Shown: positions 56,101 to 64,000 of the stretch, one piece after another
How the letters are laid out: the number at the start of each line of letters is the position of its first letter
How positions within the stretch are numbered: the stretch's first letter is position 1
Assembly: GCF_016919385.1 (NCBI RefSeq)
Contig: NZ_CP070351.1
Coordinates: forward strand, 3,224,001 to 3,288,000
Direction of reading: 5' to 3'
DNA from: Gordonia sp. PDNC005
GTDB lineage: Bacteria; Actinomycetota; Actinomycetes; Mycobacteriales; Mycobacteriaceae
DNA length: 64,000 nucleotides
The notes under the pieces: generated by a model
The model's input: the letters and a program-made list of their open reading frames with translations, nothing else
Database searches by the model: none
Told to the model about the DNA's origin: nothing
Position numbers and translations under genes: made by a program

Positions 56101-57726
56101 TCAGCCGACCGACCGGCCGTGGCCTTCCCAGAACTGAGCGCGCAGGGCCTTCTTGTCGGGCTTGCCGAGCGCAGTGAGCGGGAGCGCATCGGCGAAGACG
56201 ACCTGCTTGGGCGATTGGACCGCGCCCTTGCGGCCCTTGACCGCCGACTGCACCGCGGCGGCGACTGCGGCCTTCGCGTCTTCGGACGAGTCGGCATCGG
56301 GACGCAGCACCACGACGGCAGTGACGGCCTCTCCCCACTTCTCGTCGGGAACACCGATCACACCGACCTGAGCAACCGACGGGTGTTCTGCGATCACGTC
56401 CTCCACTTCGCGGGGGAAGACGTTGAATCCGCCGGTCACGATCATGTCCTTGGTGCGGTCGACGATGAACCAGAAACCGTCCTCGTCTTCGCGCGCCACA
56501 TCGCCAGTGTGGAGCCAGCCGTCGCGGAACGTCTCGGCTGTCTGCTCGGGAAGCCCGAGGTAGCCACCGGCGAGCAGCGGACCGGACACACAGATCTCGC
56601 CCGGCTCGCCCTGCGCGACAGGTTCGCCATTCGGTCCGGCGAGCTTGGTCCGAAGGAACGCCGAGGGCCGGCCACAGCTTCCGAGCCGGGCCTTGTCGTG
56701 CTCGTCCTTGCGCAGGTAGCTGATGACCATCGGACTCTCGGACTGGCCGTAGTACTGCGCGAAGATCGGTCCGAAACGCTCGATCGCCTCCGCGAGACGG
56801 ACCGGATTGATGGGAGAAGCACCGTAGTAGACGGTTTCCAGAGACGACAGGTCACGAGTCTGGGCGTCGGGGTGATCCATCAGCGCGTACAGCATCGACG
56901 GAACGAGCATCGTGGCCGTGATCCGTTCACGTTCGATGGTGGCCAGGACCTCGGCCGGGTCGAACTTGGCGAGCACGATCATCGTGCCGCCCTTGATCAG
57001 CGTCGGCACGAAGAAGGCCGCTCCCGCATGCGACAGAGGTGTGCACATCAGGAACCGCGGACGCTCAGGCCACTCCCACTCGGCCAGCTGAATCTGTGTC
57101 ATCGTCGACATCGCACGAGCCGTTCCGACGACACCCTTCGGCTTCCCGGTGGTTCCGCCGGTGTAGGTGATGGACACGACGTGCTCGGGATCGAGGACTT
57201 TCGCAGTCAGCGGCTGGACCGGATACTCGGCCGCAGCGGCGATCACGTCGACGGCCGATCCGACAAGAGCGTCCGGAACGGGTCCGAGCGTCAGGATCTG
57301 CGTGAGGCTGTCGACCTTCTCCAGAAGCGCGACGGCGCGTTCTACGAACATCGGAACCGGGTCGATGATCAGCGTCGAGACGCCTGCGTCCGACAGGACG
57401 TACGCGTGGTCGTCGAGCGAACCGAGCGGGTGCAGTGCGGTGCGCCGCCAACCCTGCGTCTGTCCGGCGCCGATGACGAACAGAACCTCCGGACGATTGA
57501 GCGCGAGCAGGCCGACCGCGGTCCCGGTGCCCGATCCGAGCGCCTCGCACGCCTGGACGTACTGGCTGATCGCGTCGGCCATCTGACGGCCGGTGAGTTC
57601 AACGTCGCCGAGTTGCAGGACAGGACTGTTGGCGTGCCGTTTGAGAGCGGCGACCATCAGGTCGCCGAGATGCACCGGTGTATGCAGCAACTGATCGGCT
57701 GCCAGGACTGACTGTTCTCCACTCAT
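56101..57726 (-). CDS. Acyl-CoA synthetase, FadD8-like
   Basis: ANL synthetase, 541 residues from the ATG at 57726 (MSGEQSVLAAD). Motifs: YTGGTTGKPKG, YYGQSESPM, LHTGDVAREDEDG and VTGGFNVFPREVE with a Lys in GKPDKKALRAQFW. The nearest relatives I recognise are FadD8-type synthetases. A perfect KstR-type site is 12 bp upstream of the ATG. The substrate is unknown, though the site indicates a sterol-related acid. Confidence 0.85.
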   Translation of the reverse strand: MSGEQSVLAADQLLHTPVHLGDLMVAALKRHANSPVLQLGDVELTGRQMADAISQYVQACEALGSGTGTAVGLLALNRPEVLFVIGAGQTQGWRRTALHPLGSLDDHAYVLSDAGVSTLIIDPVPMFVERAVALLEKVDSLTQILTLGPVPDALVGSAVDVIAAAAEYPVQPLTAKVLDPEHVVSITYTGGTTGKPKGVVGTARAMSTMTQIQLAEWEWPERPRFLMCTPLSHAGAAFFVPTLIKGGTMIVLAKFDPAEVLATIERERITATMLVPSMLYALMDHPDAQTRDLSSLETVYYGASPINPVRLAEAIERFGPIFAQYYGQSESPMVISYLRKDEHDKARLGSCGRPSAFLRTKLAGPNGEPVAQGEPGEICVSGPLLAGGYLGLPEQTAETFRDGWLHTGDVAREDEDGFWFIVDRTKDMIVTGGFNVFPREVEDVIAEHPSVAQVGVIGVPDEKWGEAVTAVVVLRPDADSSEDAKAAVAAAVQSAVKGRKGAVQSPKQVVFADALPLTALGKPDKKALRAQFWEGHGRSVG

Positions 57727-57737
57727 GAAATCCACAC

Positions 57738-57751
57738 TAGAACGTGTTCTA
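57738..57751. promoter_or_regulatory. KstR-type operator, FadD8-like gene
   Basis: TAGAACGTGTTCTA, a perfect match, starting 12 bp before the ATG at 57726 on the minus strand. The very short distance implies a nearly leaderless transcript. The divergent gene at 57876 starts 125 bp away and may or may not be under the same control. Confidence 0.88.
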
Positions 57752-57875
57752 ACTTTACGAAAGGTGCGATCTCGAACCCGCCACAGAACCGGCATGTTGC
57801 GAGCAGGTCAGGGGACGGAAAACTACTCGTGGGTAGACGTGCAGGTAACCGAAGAAGCGTGTAACTATCGGTGAC

Positions 57876-58538
57876 ATGACTGATGTAGACCAGGCCACGA
57901 CCCGACGCGACATCACCGATGCTCTGCTCAAGGCATTCGAGCGCAGGCACGAGGTCTTGGACGCGATCTTCGACGCCGACGATCGTGATTCCGCGGCCGA
58001 CGCGATAGCGACCCTCCTCGACACTTCCCGTCAGGGCGTGGACGCCGTCCTGCACATGTCGCTCGATCAGCTCACCAAGGATTCCCGCCGCAAGAATCAG
58101 GCCGCGCTCGACGATCTGAACTCGGAGATCACGTTCACCCTTGCCGAGCGCCCGGCGAGCAGCGGCGACACCCTCGACCTCCGGCCTTTCTCAGCCGACG
58201 ACGACGCCGACATCTTCGCCGAGCGCACCGCCGAGCAGGGTGTGGCCGGCGACGGTTCGGGCGCCCCCGCCGGTGAGCTGGGCGAGGAGATCTCCGCGGC
58301 ATCCGACCGCGTCGACTCCGAGGACGCGGTCTGGCTCGTCGCCGTCGACGACGACGAGAAGGTCGGCATCGTGTTCGGGGAACTGACCGACGGCGCAGTC
58401 GACGTCCGTATCTGGATTCGTCCGGAAAGCCGCAAGAAGGGCTACGGAGTCTCAGCCCTGCGACGCTCACGCACCGAGCTCGCCGCCTACTTCCCCGGCG
58501 TCCCACTCACCATCCGCGCCCCCGGCGCCACCGCCTGA
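57876..58538 (+). CDS. GyrA-like helical segment joined to a GNAT-like domain
   Basis: 220 residues. The N-terminal part (about 13-90) resembles the helical collar of GyrA/ParC: LLKAFERRHEVLDAIF, then SRQGVDAVLHMSLDQLTKDS and KNQAALDDLNSEI. No gyrase active-site tyrosine region is present. The C-terminal part (about 145-220) looks like a shortened GNAT acetyltransferase fold with the acetyl-CoA-binding-type loop RKKGYGVSALRRSR. The function is unknown. It is divergent from the FadD8-like gene and ends in a strong terminator. Confidence 0.7.
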   Translation: MTDVDQATTRRDITDALLKAFERRHEVLDAIFDADDRDSAADAIATLLDTSRQGVDAVLHMSLDQLTKDSRRKNQAALDDLNSEITFTLAERPASSGDTLDLRPFSADDDADIFAERTAEQGVAGDGSGAPAGELGEEISAASDRVDSEDAVWLVAVDDDEKVGIVFGELTDGAVDVRIWIRPESRKKGYGVSALRRSRTELAAYFPGVPLTIRAPGATA

Positions 58539-58570
58539 CGGTCACCATCCGTCGATCGCGCAGAGACCAA

Positions 58571-58610
58571 TGAAGGCCGGACCCCTGGGGGTCCGGCCTT
58601 CATTTGTTTT
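58571..58610 (+). terminator. Intrinsic terminator after the GyrA/GNAT-like gene
   Basis: A perfect 15-bp stem (58571-58585 with 58588-58602) followed by TTTGTTTT. The clearest classical terminator in the window. Confidence 0.9.
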
Positions 58611-58651
58611 CACACGTGATCAAGCTCGCCACTCACGCCGGACGGAGCGGT

Positions 58652-58737
58652 CGTGGAGATTCTCCCGACGAGCCCTCCGCAGCGCGCGAGGCGATAGCCG
58701 AGCCCGCGAGGACTGCCGAGGAGGGAGAATCTCCACG
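58652..58737. repeat. 15-bp perfect inverted repeat with 56-bp spacer
   Basis: CGTGGAGATTCTCCC (58652-58666) is exactly mirrored at 58723-58737, with 56 bp between that are GC-rich and partly self-complementary. It lies between the terminator at 58610 and the end of the SDR gene at 58777. It could be a structured RNA or a small non-autonomous repeat element; no ORF is in it. Confidence 0.6.
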
Positions 58738-58776
58738 CCCGTCAACGCAACGACAAACGGACACGAAATAGAGGGG

Positions 58777-59670
58777 TCAGCGAGCGCCGTAAGCCTTCAC
58801 CTGCTGCGGAGAGTCGGCGATGAGGCCGCGGACGACGTCGCCGAGCTCTGACGGCTCCCAGCGCGCGCCCTTGTCCTTGCTCGCGGCGCGCTGCCAGCCG
58901 TCGAGCACAGTGACGGTTCCACCCTCGACCTCAAACAGTCGGCCCGAGACGTCGCCCGACTCCGCGGACGCCAACCAGACGACGAGCGGCGAGATGTTCG
59001 CCGGGTCCATCGAGTCGAACGAGCCGTCGGCCGGGGCGGCCATCTGCTCGGCCATCGCTTCGCCGGCGCCCAGCGTCATCTGAGTGCGCGCTGCGGGCGC
59101 GATGCCGTTGACGGTGATCCCGTACCCGCCGAGTTCAGCTGCGGCTTGGATGGTGAGTTCCGCGATCGCGGCCTTCGCCGCGGCGTAGTTGCCCTGACCG
59201 ACGGAGCCGAAGATGCCCGCGCCGGACGATGTGTTGATGATGCGAGCCTGCGGCTTCTGACCGGCCTTGGCCTGTGCGCGCCAGTACTCGGCGGCATGAC
59301 GCAACATCACGAAGTGCCCCTTCAGATGCACTCGGACCACAGCGTCCCACTCGTCCTCACTCAACGAGACGAGCATGCGGTCGCGCAGGAAGCCCGCGTT
59401 GTTGACGAGTGCGTCGAGTCCACCGAAGGTGTCGACGGCGGTCTTGACGATAGCGGCGCCGGTCTCCCAGTCGGCGACATCGCCCGCGGCGACGACTGCT
59501 TCGCCGCCCGCGGCGACGATCTCGTCAACAACCGATGCGGCAGAGTCGGCCGCGTAGTCGTTCACGACGACCTTCGCGCCGTCGGCCGCGAACGCGAGTG
59601 CGTGCGCACGGCCGATTCCCTGGCCTGCGCCGGTGACGATGACGACGCGACCGATGTTTGTCTTGCTCAT
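58777..59670 (-). CDS. Short-chain dehydrogenase, Rv3548c-like
   Basis: 297-residue SDR from the ATG at 59670, resembling Hsd4A of this window (TGAGQGIGRAHALAFAADGA, GNYAAAKAA). It is oriented away from the echA20-ipdABC operon, with the second SDR upstream; the pair equals Rv3548c/Rv3549c, which lie in the ring C/D degradation (KstR2) region of M. tuberculosis. The substrate is unknown, probably a late sterol-ring CoA ester. A longer frame to 59877 overlaps the neighbouring gene and is rejected. Confidence 0.88.
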   Translation of the reverse strand: MSKTNIGRVVIVTGAGQGIGRAHALAFAADGAKVVVNDYAADSAASVVDEIVAAGGEAVVAAGDVADWETGAAIVKTAVDTFGGLDALVNNAGFLRDRMLVSLSEDEWDAVVRVHLKGHFVMLRHAAEYWRAQAKAGQKPQARIINTSSGAGIFGSVGQGNYAAAKAAIAELTIQAAAELGGYGITVNGIAPAARTQMTLGAGEAMAEQMAAPADGSFDSMDPANISPLVVWLASAESGDVSGRLFEVEGGTVTVLDGWQRAASKDKGARWEPSELGDVVRGLIADSPQQVKAYGAR

Positions 59671-59689
59671 GTGGGTGTTCGCTTTCTTC

Positions 59690-60472
59690 TCAGACTTGGT
59701 TGTCGGTGTTGCCCGCGGAGAGGAAGGCCGGCTTCTCGCCGCCTCCGTGGACGGTGAGTGTGGAACCGGAGATGTACGACGCGAGAGGTGAGAGCAGGAA
59801 TGCGACGGCGTTGCCGACGTCGGCGGGCTGCGCGAGGCGGCCCATCGGGATGGTTCTTCCGACGGCCGCGACACCATCGGCGTCGCCGTAATGCATGTGC
59901 GACAACTCAGTCTCGACTGGACCGCAGATCACCGAGTTGAGGCGGACCGCGGGGGCCCATTCGACGGCAAGCGATTCGGTGATGTTGTCGAGCCCCGCTT
60001 TCGCTGCACCGTAGGCCGCGGTGCCCGGGGATGGACGGTGGCCGCTGACGCTCGACACGTTGACGACCGCGCCGCCGCCTTCTTGGCGAGCCATCACCGC
60101 ATGCGCGGCACGCGCCACGATGATCGGCGCAAGCAGGTTGAGCTCGAGGATCTTCTGCGTGAAGCGGTCGGACGCGTCTGCGGCGAGCGCGAACGGCGAA
60201 CCACCCGCGTTGTTGACGACACCGTCGATCCGGCCGTGCTCGGCGACGATGGCTTCGATCATGGCGGCGACGGCGTCGGAGTCGCGGACGTCGCAGGAGT
60301 GGAACTCACGATCGGAGCCTTCCACCGGCCGGCGTGCGCAGACGACGGGGGTGGCTCCGAGCCCTTCGAGGACGTCGGCGATTCCGGCTCCGACGCCGCG
60401 GACGCCGCCGGTGACCAGGACGATTCGCCCGGTCAGCCCGAGGTCGACGGATGTGTGCGCTGGTGTGGACAT
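59690..60472 (-). CDS. Short-chain dehydrogenase, Rv3549c-like
   Basis: 260-residue SDR (TGGVRGVGAGIADVLE, NNAGGSPFAL, catalytic Tyr/Lys in YGAAKAG). It precedes the Rv3548c-like gene by 19 bp on the same strand and is divergent from echA20, with a perfect palindrome between them. Its place suggests work on degradation intermediates of sterol rings C/D; the activity is not assigned. Confidence 0.88.
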   Translation of the reverse strand: MSTPAHTSVDLGLTGRIVLVTGGVRGVGAGIADVLEGLGATPVVCARRPVEGSDREFHSCDVRDSDAVAAMIEAIVAEHGRIDGVVNNAGGSPFALAADASDRFTQKILELNLLAPIIVARAAHAVMARQEGGGAVVNVSSVSGHRPSPGTAAYGAAKAGLDNITESLAVEWAPAVRLNSVICGPVETELSHMHYGDADGVAAVGRTIPMGRLAQPADVGNAVAFLLSPLASYISGSTLTVHGGGEKPAFLSAGNTDNQV

Positions 60473-60492
60473 GGTGCTACCCTACCAAACAA

Positions 60493-60508
60493 CCAAGCAT
60501 TTGCTTGG
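60493..60508. promoter_or_regulatory. Palindrome in the SDR/echA20 promoter, possible KstR2 site
   Basis: CCAAGCATTTGCTTGG: CCAAGCA and TGCTTGG are perfect inverted arms around TT. It sits 20 bp from the SDR start (60472) and 24 bp from echA20 (60533). KstR2 controls these genes in relatives, but its published motif (AnCAAGnnCTTGnT) has a different half-site spacing, so the assignment is inferred from position. Confidence 0.6.
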
Positions 60509-60532
60509 GTGAGCAGAATGTAAGGAGCAGGT

Positions 60533-61294
60533 GTGCCGATCACCACGGCCCGCGCCGAATCGGGCATCGTCACCGTCACGGTCGACTTCCCGCCGGTCAA
60601 CGCGCTGCCAAGCGCAGCATGGTTCCAACTGGCCGACGAGATTCTCGCCGCAGGCAACGACCCCGAGACCACCGTCGTGATCCTGCGTGCCGAAGGCCGT
60701 GGCTTCAACGCCGGCGTCGACATCAAGGAGATGCAGGCGACCACCGGCTTCGACGCCCTCGTCAACGCCAACAAGGGATGCGCCGCCGCGTTCTCCGCCG
60801 TCTACGACTGCGCCGTCCCGGTGATCGTCGCCGTCAACGGTTTCTGTGTCGGCGGCGGCATCGGACTGGTCGGAAACGCCGACGTGATCGTCGCGTCCGA
60901 CGACGCGATCTTCGGTCTCCCCGAAGTCGATCGCGGAGCACTCGGCGCCGCAACTCACCTGGCCCGACTCGTCCCCCAGCACATGATGCGCACCCTGTAC
61001 TACACCGCGCAGAACGTGACTGCCCAGCAGCTCGTCCACTTCGGATCGGTCTACAAGGCCGTCCCCCGCGAAGACTTGCTTGAGACCGCCCTCGAGGTGG
61101 CTCGCATGATCGACGCCAAGGACACCCGCGTCATCCGCGCCGCGAAGGCGGCGATCAACAACATCGACCCCGTCGACGTGAAGACCAGCTACCTGCTCGA
61201 ACAGCGCTACACGTACGAACTCAACCTCGCAGGCGTCGCAGACGAGCACCGCGATGCCTACGTGGAAACCGGCAAGACCCTGAAGGAGAAGTGA
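60533..61294 (+). CDS. echA20: EchA20 ring-cleaving hydrolase
   Basis: 253-residue crotonase-family enzyme. In M. tuberculosis EchA20 hydrolytically opens the last-but-one sterol ring, before IpdAB opens the other. The family oxyanion-hole segments AEGRGFNAGVDIKEM and AVNGFCVGGGIGLVG are present. The start is GTG at 60533 with AAGGAG upstream. First gene of a tight operon: a 4-nt overlap (GTGA) with ipdA. Confidence 0.92.
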   Translation: MPITTARAESGIVTVTVDFPPVNALPSAAWFQLADEILAAGNDPETTVVILRAEGRGFNAGVDIKEMQATTGFDALVNANKGCAAAFSAVYDCAVPVIVAVNGFCVGGGIGLVGNADVIVASDDAIFGLPEVDRGALGAATHLARLVPQHMMRTLYYTAQNVTAQQLVHFGSVYKAVPREDLLETALEVARMIDAKDTRVIRAAKAAINNIDPVDVKTSYLLEQRYTYELNLAGVADEHRDAYVETGKTLKEK

Positions 61295-62187
61295 CCGTGG
61301 CAACCGACAAGACGAGCACGCTCGACGACGTCGTCGCTGAGCTGCGCGACGGCATGACCATCGGCATCGGCGGCTGGGGTTCACGGCGCAAGCCGATGGC
61401 CCTGGTCCGCGCGATCGCTCGCAGCGACGTCAAGGACCTCACCGTCGTGACGTACGGCGGCGCCGACCTCGGCCTGCTGTGCGCAGCCGGCAAGGTCCGC
61501 CGCGCCTACTACGGTTTCGTGTCTCTGGACTCCGCGCCGTTCTACGACCCGTGGTTCGCGAAGGCCCGCATCTCGGGCGCCCTCGAGGCCCGCGAGATGG
61601 ACGAAGGCATGGTCAAGTGCGGCCTCGAAGCCGCCGCCGCTCGCCTTCCGTTCCTGCCGATCCGCGCCGGTCTCGGTTCGGACGTCCTGAAGTTCTGGGA
61701 AGGTGAACTCAAGACGATCGAGTCGCCGTACGCCGACGCCGACGGCCGCACCCAGACGCTGATCGCGATGCCCGCGCTCAAGCTAGACGCAGCGTTCGTC
61801 CACCTCGACGTCGCGGACGTCCACGGCAACGCGGGCTACACCGGAGTCGATCCCTACTTCGACGACCTCTACCTCGCCGCCGCCGACCGTCGCTACGTCG
61901 AGACCGACCGACTCGTGAGCACCGAAGAGCTCGTCGCCGAACTCCCCGTGCAGCGACTCATCGTCAGCCGCATGAATGTCGACCGCGTGGTCGAGACCCC
62001 GAACGGCGCACATTTCACGTTCGCGGGCGGCTACGGCCGAGACGAGGCGTTCCAGCGCTTCTACGTCGAGTCGGCCGGTTCCGACGACACCTGGGCCGCC
62101 TTCAAGACGCGCTTCCTCGACGTCGACGAAGCGACCTACCAGAACGAAGTCAGCAAGTGGCAGTCCGAGCAGGAGGAAGCCAAGTGA
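61291..62187 (+). CDS. ipdA: IpdA, alpha subunit of ring-opening hydrolase
   Basis: 298-residue CoA-transferase-fold subunit; with IpdB it hydrolyses the ring of COCHEA-CoA rather than transferring CoA. Opening segment MTIGIGGWGSRRKPMALVRAI. The start is GTG at 61291 (overlapping echA20) or GTG at 61297, two codons later. The 3' end overlaps ipdB (GTGA). Confidence 0.94.
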   Translation: MTVATDKTSTLDDVVAELRDGMTIGIGGWGSRRKPMALVRAIARSDVKDLTVVTYGGADLGLLCAAGKVRRAYYGFVSLDSAPFYDPWFAKARISGALEAREMDEGMVKCGLEAAAARLPFLPIRAGLGSDVLKFWEGELKTIESPYADADGRTQTLIAMPALKLDAAFVHLDVADVHGNAGYTGVDPYFDDLYLAAADRRYVETDRLVSTEELVAELPVQRLIVSRMNVDRVVETPNGAHFTFAGGYGRDEAFQRFYVESAGSDDTWAAFKTRFLDVDEATYQNEVSKWQSEQEEAK

Positions 62188-62969
62188 GCACCCCTGACAA
62201 CACCAACGCAGCCGGCACCGACACCGCCATCACTCGAGCCGAGTACTGCGTCGTGTCGTGTTCCGACATCTTCACCGGTGCAGGCGAGATCATGGCGTCG
62301 CCCATGGCGCCGACTCCGCTGTTGGGCGCACGTCTGGCGCGCCTCACAACCGAGCAGGATCTGCTGATCACCGACGGTGAATCGCTGATCCTCGCCGACA
62401 CCCCAGCCATCGGCAAAGTCGGTCCGATCGAGGGCTGGATGCCTTTCCGCAAGGTGTTCGACGTCGTCGCGTCGGGCCGCCGCCACGTGGTGATGGGCGC
62501 CAACCAGATCGACCGGTTCGGCAACCAGAACCTGTCGGCGTTCGGCCCGCTGCAGCAGCCGACCCGTCAGATGTTCGGCGTCCGCGGCGCCCCCGGCAAC
62601 ACGATCAACCACCCGACGAGCTACTGGGTGGCACGTCACTCGTCGCGTGTGTTCTCCGGTGACGTCGACATCGTGTCGGGTGTCGGCTTCGACAAGGTCG
62701 ACGAGCGCAACCCCGCGTTCGACTCGCTGAACATCCATCGTGTCGTCACCAACCTCGGCGTGTTCGACTTCAACGGCCCGGGCCACACGATGCGTGCCCT
62801 CTCGCTGCATCCCGGAGTGACGGCTGACGAAGTCGCCGAGAACACCGGCTTCCCGATCGCGGGGCTCGACAACGCACCCGTCACCGCGACCCCGAGCGAC
62901 GAGCAGCTCCGGATCATCCGTGAGGTCCTCGACCCCAAGGGCGTCCGCAACCGCGAGGTGAAGTCGTGA
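62184..62969 (+). CDS. ipdB: IpdB, beta subunit of ring-opening hydrolase
   Basis: 261 residues from the GTG at 62184, partner of IpdA. CoA-transferase-fold motifs: LLGARLARLTTEQDLLITDGE, VVMGANQIDRFGNQN. The GTG overlaps the ipdA stop, and the ipdB stop in turn overlaps the ipdC GTG. Confidence 0.94.
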   Translation: MSTPDNTNAAGTDTAITRAEYCVVSCSDIFTGAGEIMASPMAPTPLLGARLARLTTEQDLLITDGESLILADTPAIGKVGPIEGWMPFRKVFDVVASGRRHVVMGANQIDRFGNQNLSAFGPLQQPTRQMFGVRGAPGNTINHPTSYWVARHSSRVFSGDVDIVSGVGFDKVDERNPAFDSLNIHRVVTNLGVFDFNGPGHTMRALSLHPGVTADEVAENTGFPIAGLDNAPVTATPSDEQLRIIREVLDPKGVRNREVKS

Positions 62970-64000
62970 CGGCCGAAGGTTTGAACACCCGTTTCACCGA
63001 GCTGGTCGGCGTCAAGTACCCGATCGTGCAGACCGGCATGGGATGGGTCTCCGGTCCGTCTCTGACCGCGGCGACCGCCAACGCAGGCGGTCTCGGAATC
63101 CTCGCCTCGGCGACGATGACGTACGACGAACTCGAGTTCGCGATCAAGAAGACGAAGACGCTCACCGACAAGCCGTTCGGTGTCAACCTCCGCGCGGACG
63201 CCACCGACGCGAACGAGCGAGTCGACCTGATGATCCGCGAAGGCGTCAAAGTCGCGTCATTCGCACTCGCTCCGAAGAAGGAGCTGATCGCGAAGCTGAA
63301 GGATCACGGCCTCGCCGTGATCCCGTCGATCGGCGCCGCGAAGCACGCCGTCAAAGTCGCCTCATGGGGCGCGGACGCAGTCATCGTGCAGGGCGGCGAA
63401 GGCGGCGGCCACACCGGCCCCGTCGCGACCACCCTCCTGCTTCCGTCCGTGGTCGACGCCCTCGGCGGAGCAGGTGAGACGTCCATCCCCGTGGTCGCCG
63501 CAGGCGGATTCTTCGACGGACGTGGACTGGTCGCGGCCCTGTCGTACGGCGCCGAAGGCGTCGCGATGGGGACCCGTTTCCTCCTCACGTCCGACTCGGC
63601 CGTGCCCGACAGCGTGAAACAGGAATACCTGCAGCGCAACCTCAACGACACCGTCGTGTCGCTGAAGGTCGACGGCATGCCGCACCGCGTCCTGCGGACC
63701 GAACTCGTCAACGCACTCGAGAACGGATCACGCGCCAAGGCCCTCATCGCCGCCGCCCGCAACGCCAACGAGTTCAAGCAGATGACCGGCATGCGGTGGA
63801 CCACCATGCTCCGCGACGGCGCATCGATGAAGAAGTCAGGCGAACGCTCGTGGCAGCAGATCATCATGGCGGGCAACACCCCGATGCTTCTCAAGGCCGG
63901 CCTCGTCGACGGCAACACCGAAGCCGGAGTGCTCGCGTCGGGCCAAGTGGTGGGGATGATCTCCGATCTCCCGTCGTGTGACGATCTGATTCAGTCGATC
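62966..64000 (+). CDS. ipdC: IpdC, flavin-dependent enzyme, cut by right edge
   Basis: 345 codons from the GTG at 62966 are open to the window end. TIM-barrel nitronate-monooxygenase-family protein (PIVQTGMGWVSG, QGGEGGGHTGPVA, AAGGFFDGRGLVAALSYGAEG). In M. tuberculosis the orthologue Rv3553 follows IpdB and performs a redox step in the degradation of rings C/D. The C-terminus is missing here. Confidence 0.9.
   Translation, partial: MTAEGLNTRFTELVGVKYPIVQTGMGWVSGPSLTAATANAGGLGILASATMTYDELEFAIKKTKTLTDKPFGVNLRADATDANERVDLMIREGVKVASFALAPKKELIAKLKDHGLAVIPSIGAAKHAVKVASWGADAVIVQGGEGGGHTGPVATTLLLPSVVDALGGAGETSIPVVAAGGFFDGRGLVAALSYGAEGVAMGTRFLLTSDSAVPDSVKQEYLQRNLNDTVVSLKVDGMPHRVLRTELVNALENGSRAKALIAAARNANEFKQMTGMRWTTMLRDGASMKKSGERSWQQIIMAGNTPMLLKAGLVDGNTEAGVLASGQVVGMISDLPSCDDLIQSI

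Noticed and set aside
56119..57711. Plus-strand open frame of 530 codons
   Set aside because: Antisense to the FadD8-like synthetase with intact motifs.

Overview
This 64 kb window is high-GC, densely coded DNA from an actinobacterium of the Mycobacteriales (mce-containing, mycolic-acid group; Gordonia, Rhodococcus or Williamsia-like). The evidence is gene content and order: carD-lpqE-radA-disA-canB-mutY-mhuD follows the Mycobacterium tuberculosis Rv3583c-Rv3592 order, and the rest is dominated by an mce4 sterol-uptake operon and sterol catabolism genes carrying KstR-type operators. The genus cannot be fixed from the sequence alone. I saw no tRNA, rRNA, CRISPR array, insertion sequence or prophage, and no gene-free stretch longer than 300 bases.

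Layout. (1) 1-4.8 kb: a lipoprotein cut by the left edge, a carboxylesterase, pxpA, rarD and a PAP2/Aur1-like membrane protein. (2) 4.9-9.0 kb: minus-strand housekeeping cluster carD-ispD-ispF-cysS-rlmB. (3) 9.1-18.3 kb: lpqE, radA, a hotdog thioesterase, disA, a membrane protein, canB, mutY, an alpha/beta hydrolase, a PAP2-diacylglycerol-kinase fusion and mhuD. (4) 18.4-22.7 kb: an aldehyde dehydrogenase behind a perfect KstR site, then a two-component system and an anchored PepSY-like protein, with matching TTCAG direct repeats at both promoters. (5) 22.8-38.4 kb: the complete mce4 system (yrbE4A, yrbE4B, mce4A-F, two Mce-associated proteins) downstream of hsd4A, and fdxD divergent from fadE26-fadE27-fadD17. 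(6) 38.4-41.0 kb: a zinc-starvation locus with cysteine-free paralogues of S18, S14, L33 and L28, divergent from a COG0523/MRF-like gene and L31 type B. (7) 41.2-54.5 kb: fadD19 with a flavin enzyme, echA19, an F420-type oxidoreductase, a double DUF35-like protein with ltp4 and ltp3, an HxlR/DoxX pair, cyp125 with a SnoaL-like gene, and fadA5 with a Ddn-like gene. (8) 54.6-58.5 kb: MepB-like and beta-propeller genes, a FadD8-like synthetase and an odd GyrA-like/GNAT protein. (9) 58.8-64 kb: two SDR genes divergent from echA20-ipdA-ipdB-ipdC (cut at the right edge), which degrade the last sterol rings.

How it works together. Mce4 imports sterol; CYP125, with FdxD as a possible electron donor, oxidises the side-chain terminus; FadD19 and FadD17 make the CoA esters; FadE26/27, EchA19, Hsd4A and FadA5 carry out beta-oxidation; DUF35/Ltp4/Ltp3 probably handle C24-branched plant-sterol side chains; EchA20 and IpdA-C open the remaining rings. 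Seven 14-bp sites matching or nearly matching TnnAACnnGTTnnA tie these genes together, and a different palindrome sits in the echA20 divergent promoter. The ring A/B genes and the genes that remove the last side-chain carbons (chsE1/E2, chsH1/H2, ltp2) are not here. The most unusual items are the long inverted repeats between convergent genes, the paired TTCAG repeats, the GyrA-like/GNAT protein, the cysteine-free tandem DUF35-like protein beside nucleophile-less thiolase homologues, and the steroid and zinc-starvation operons meeting tail to tail with overlapping stop codons.
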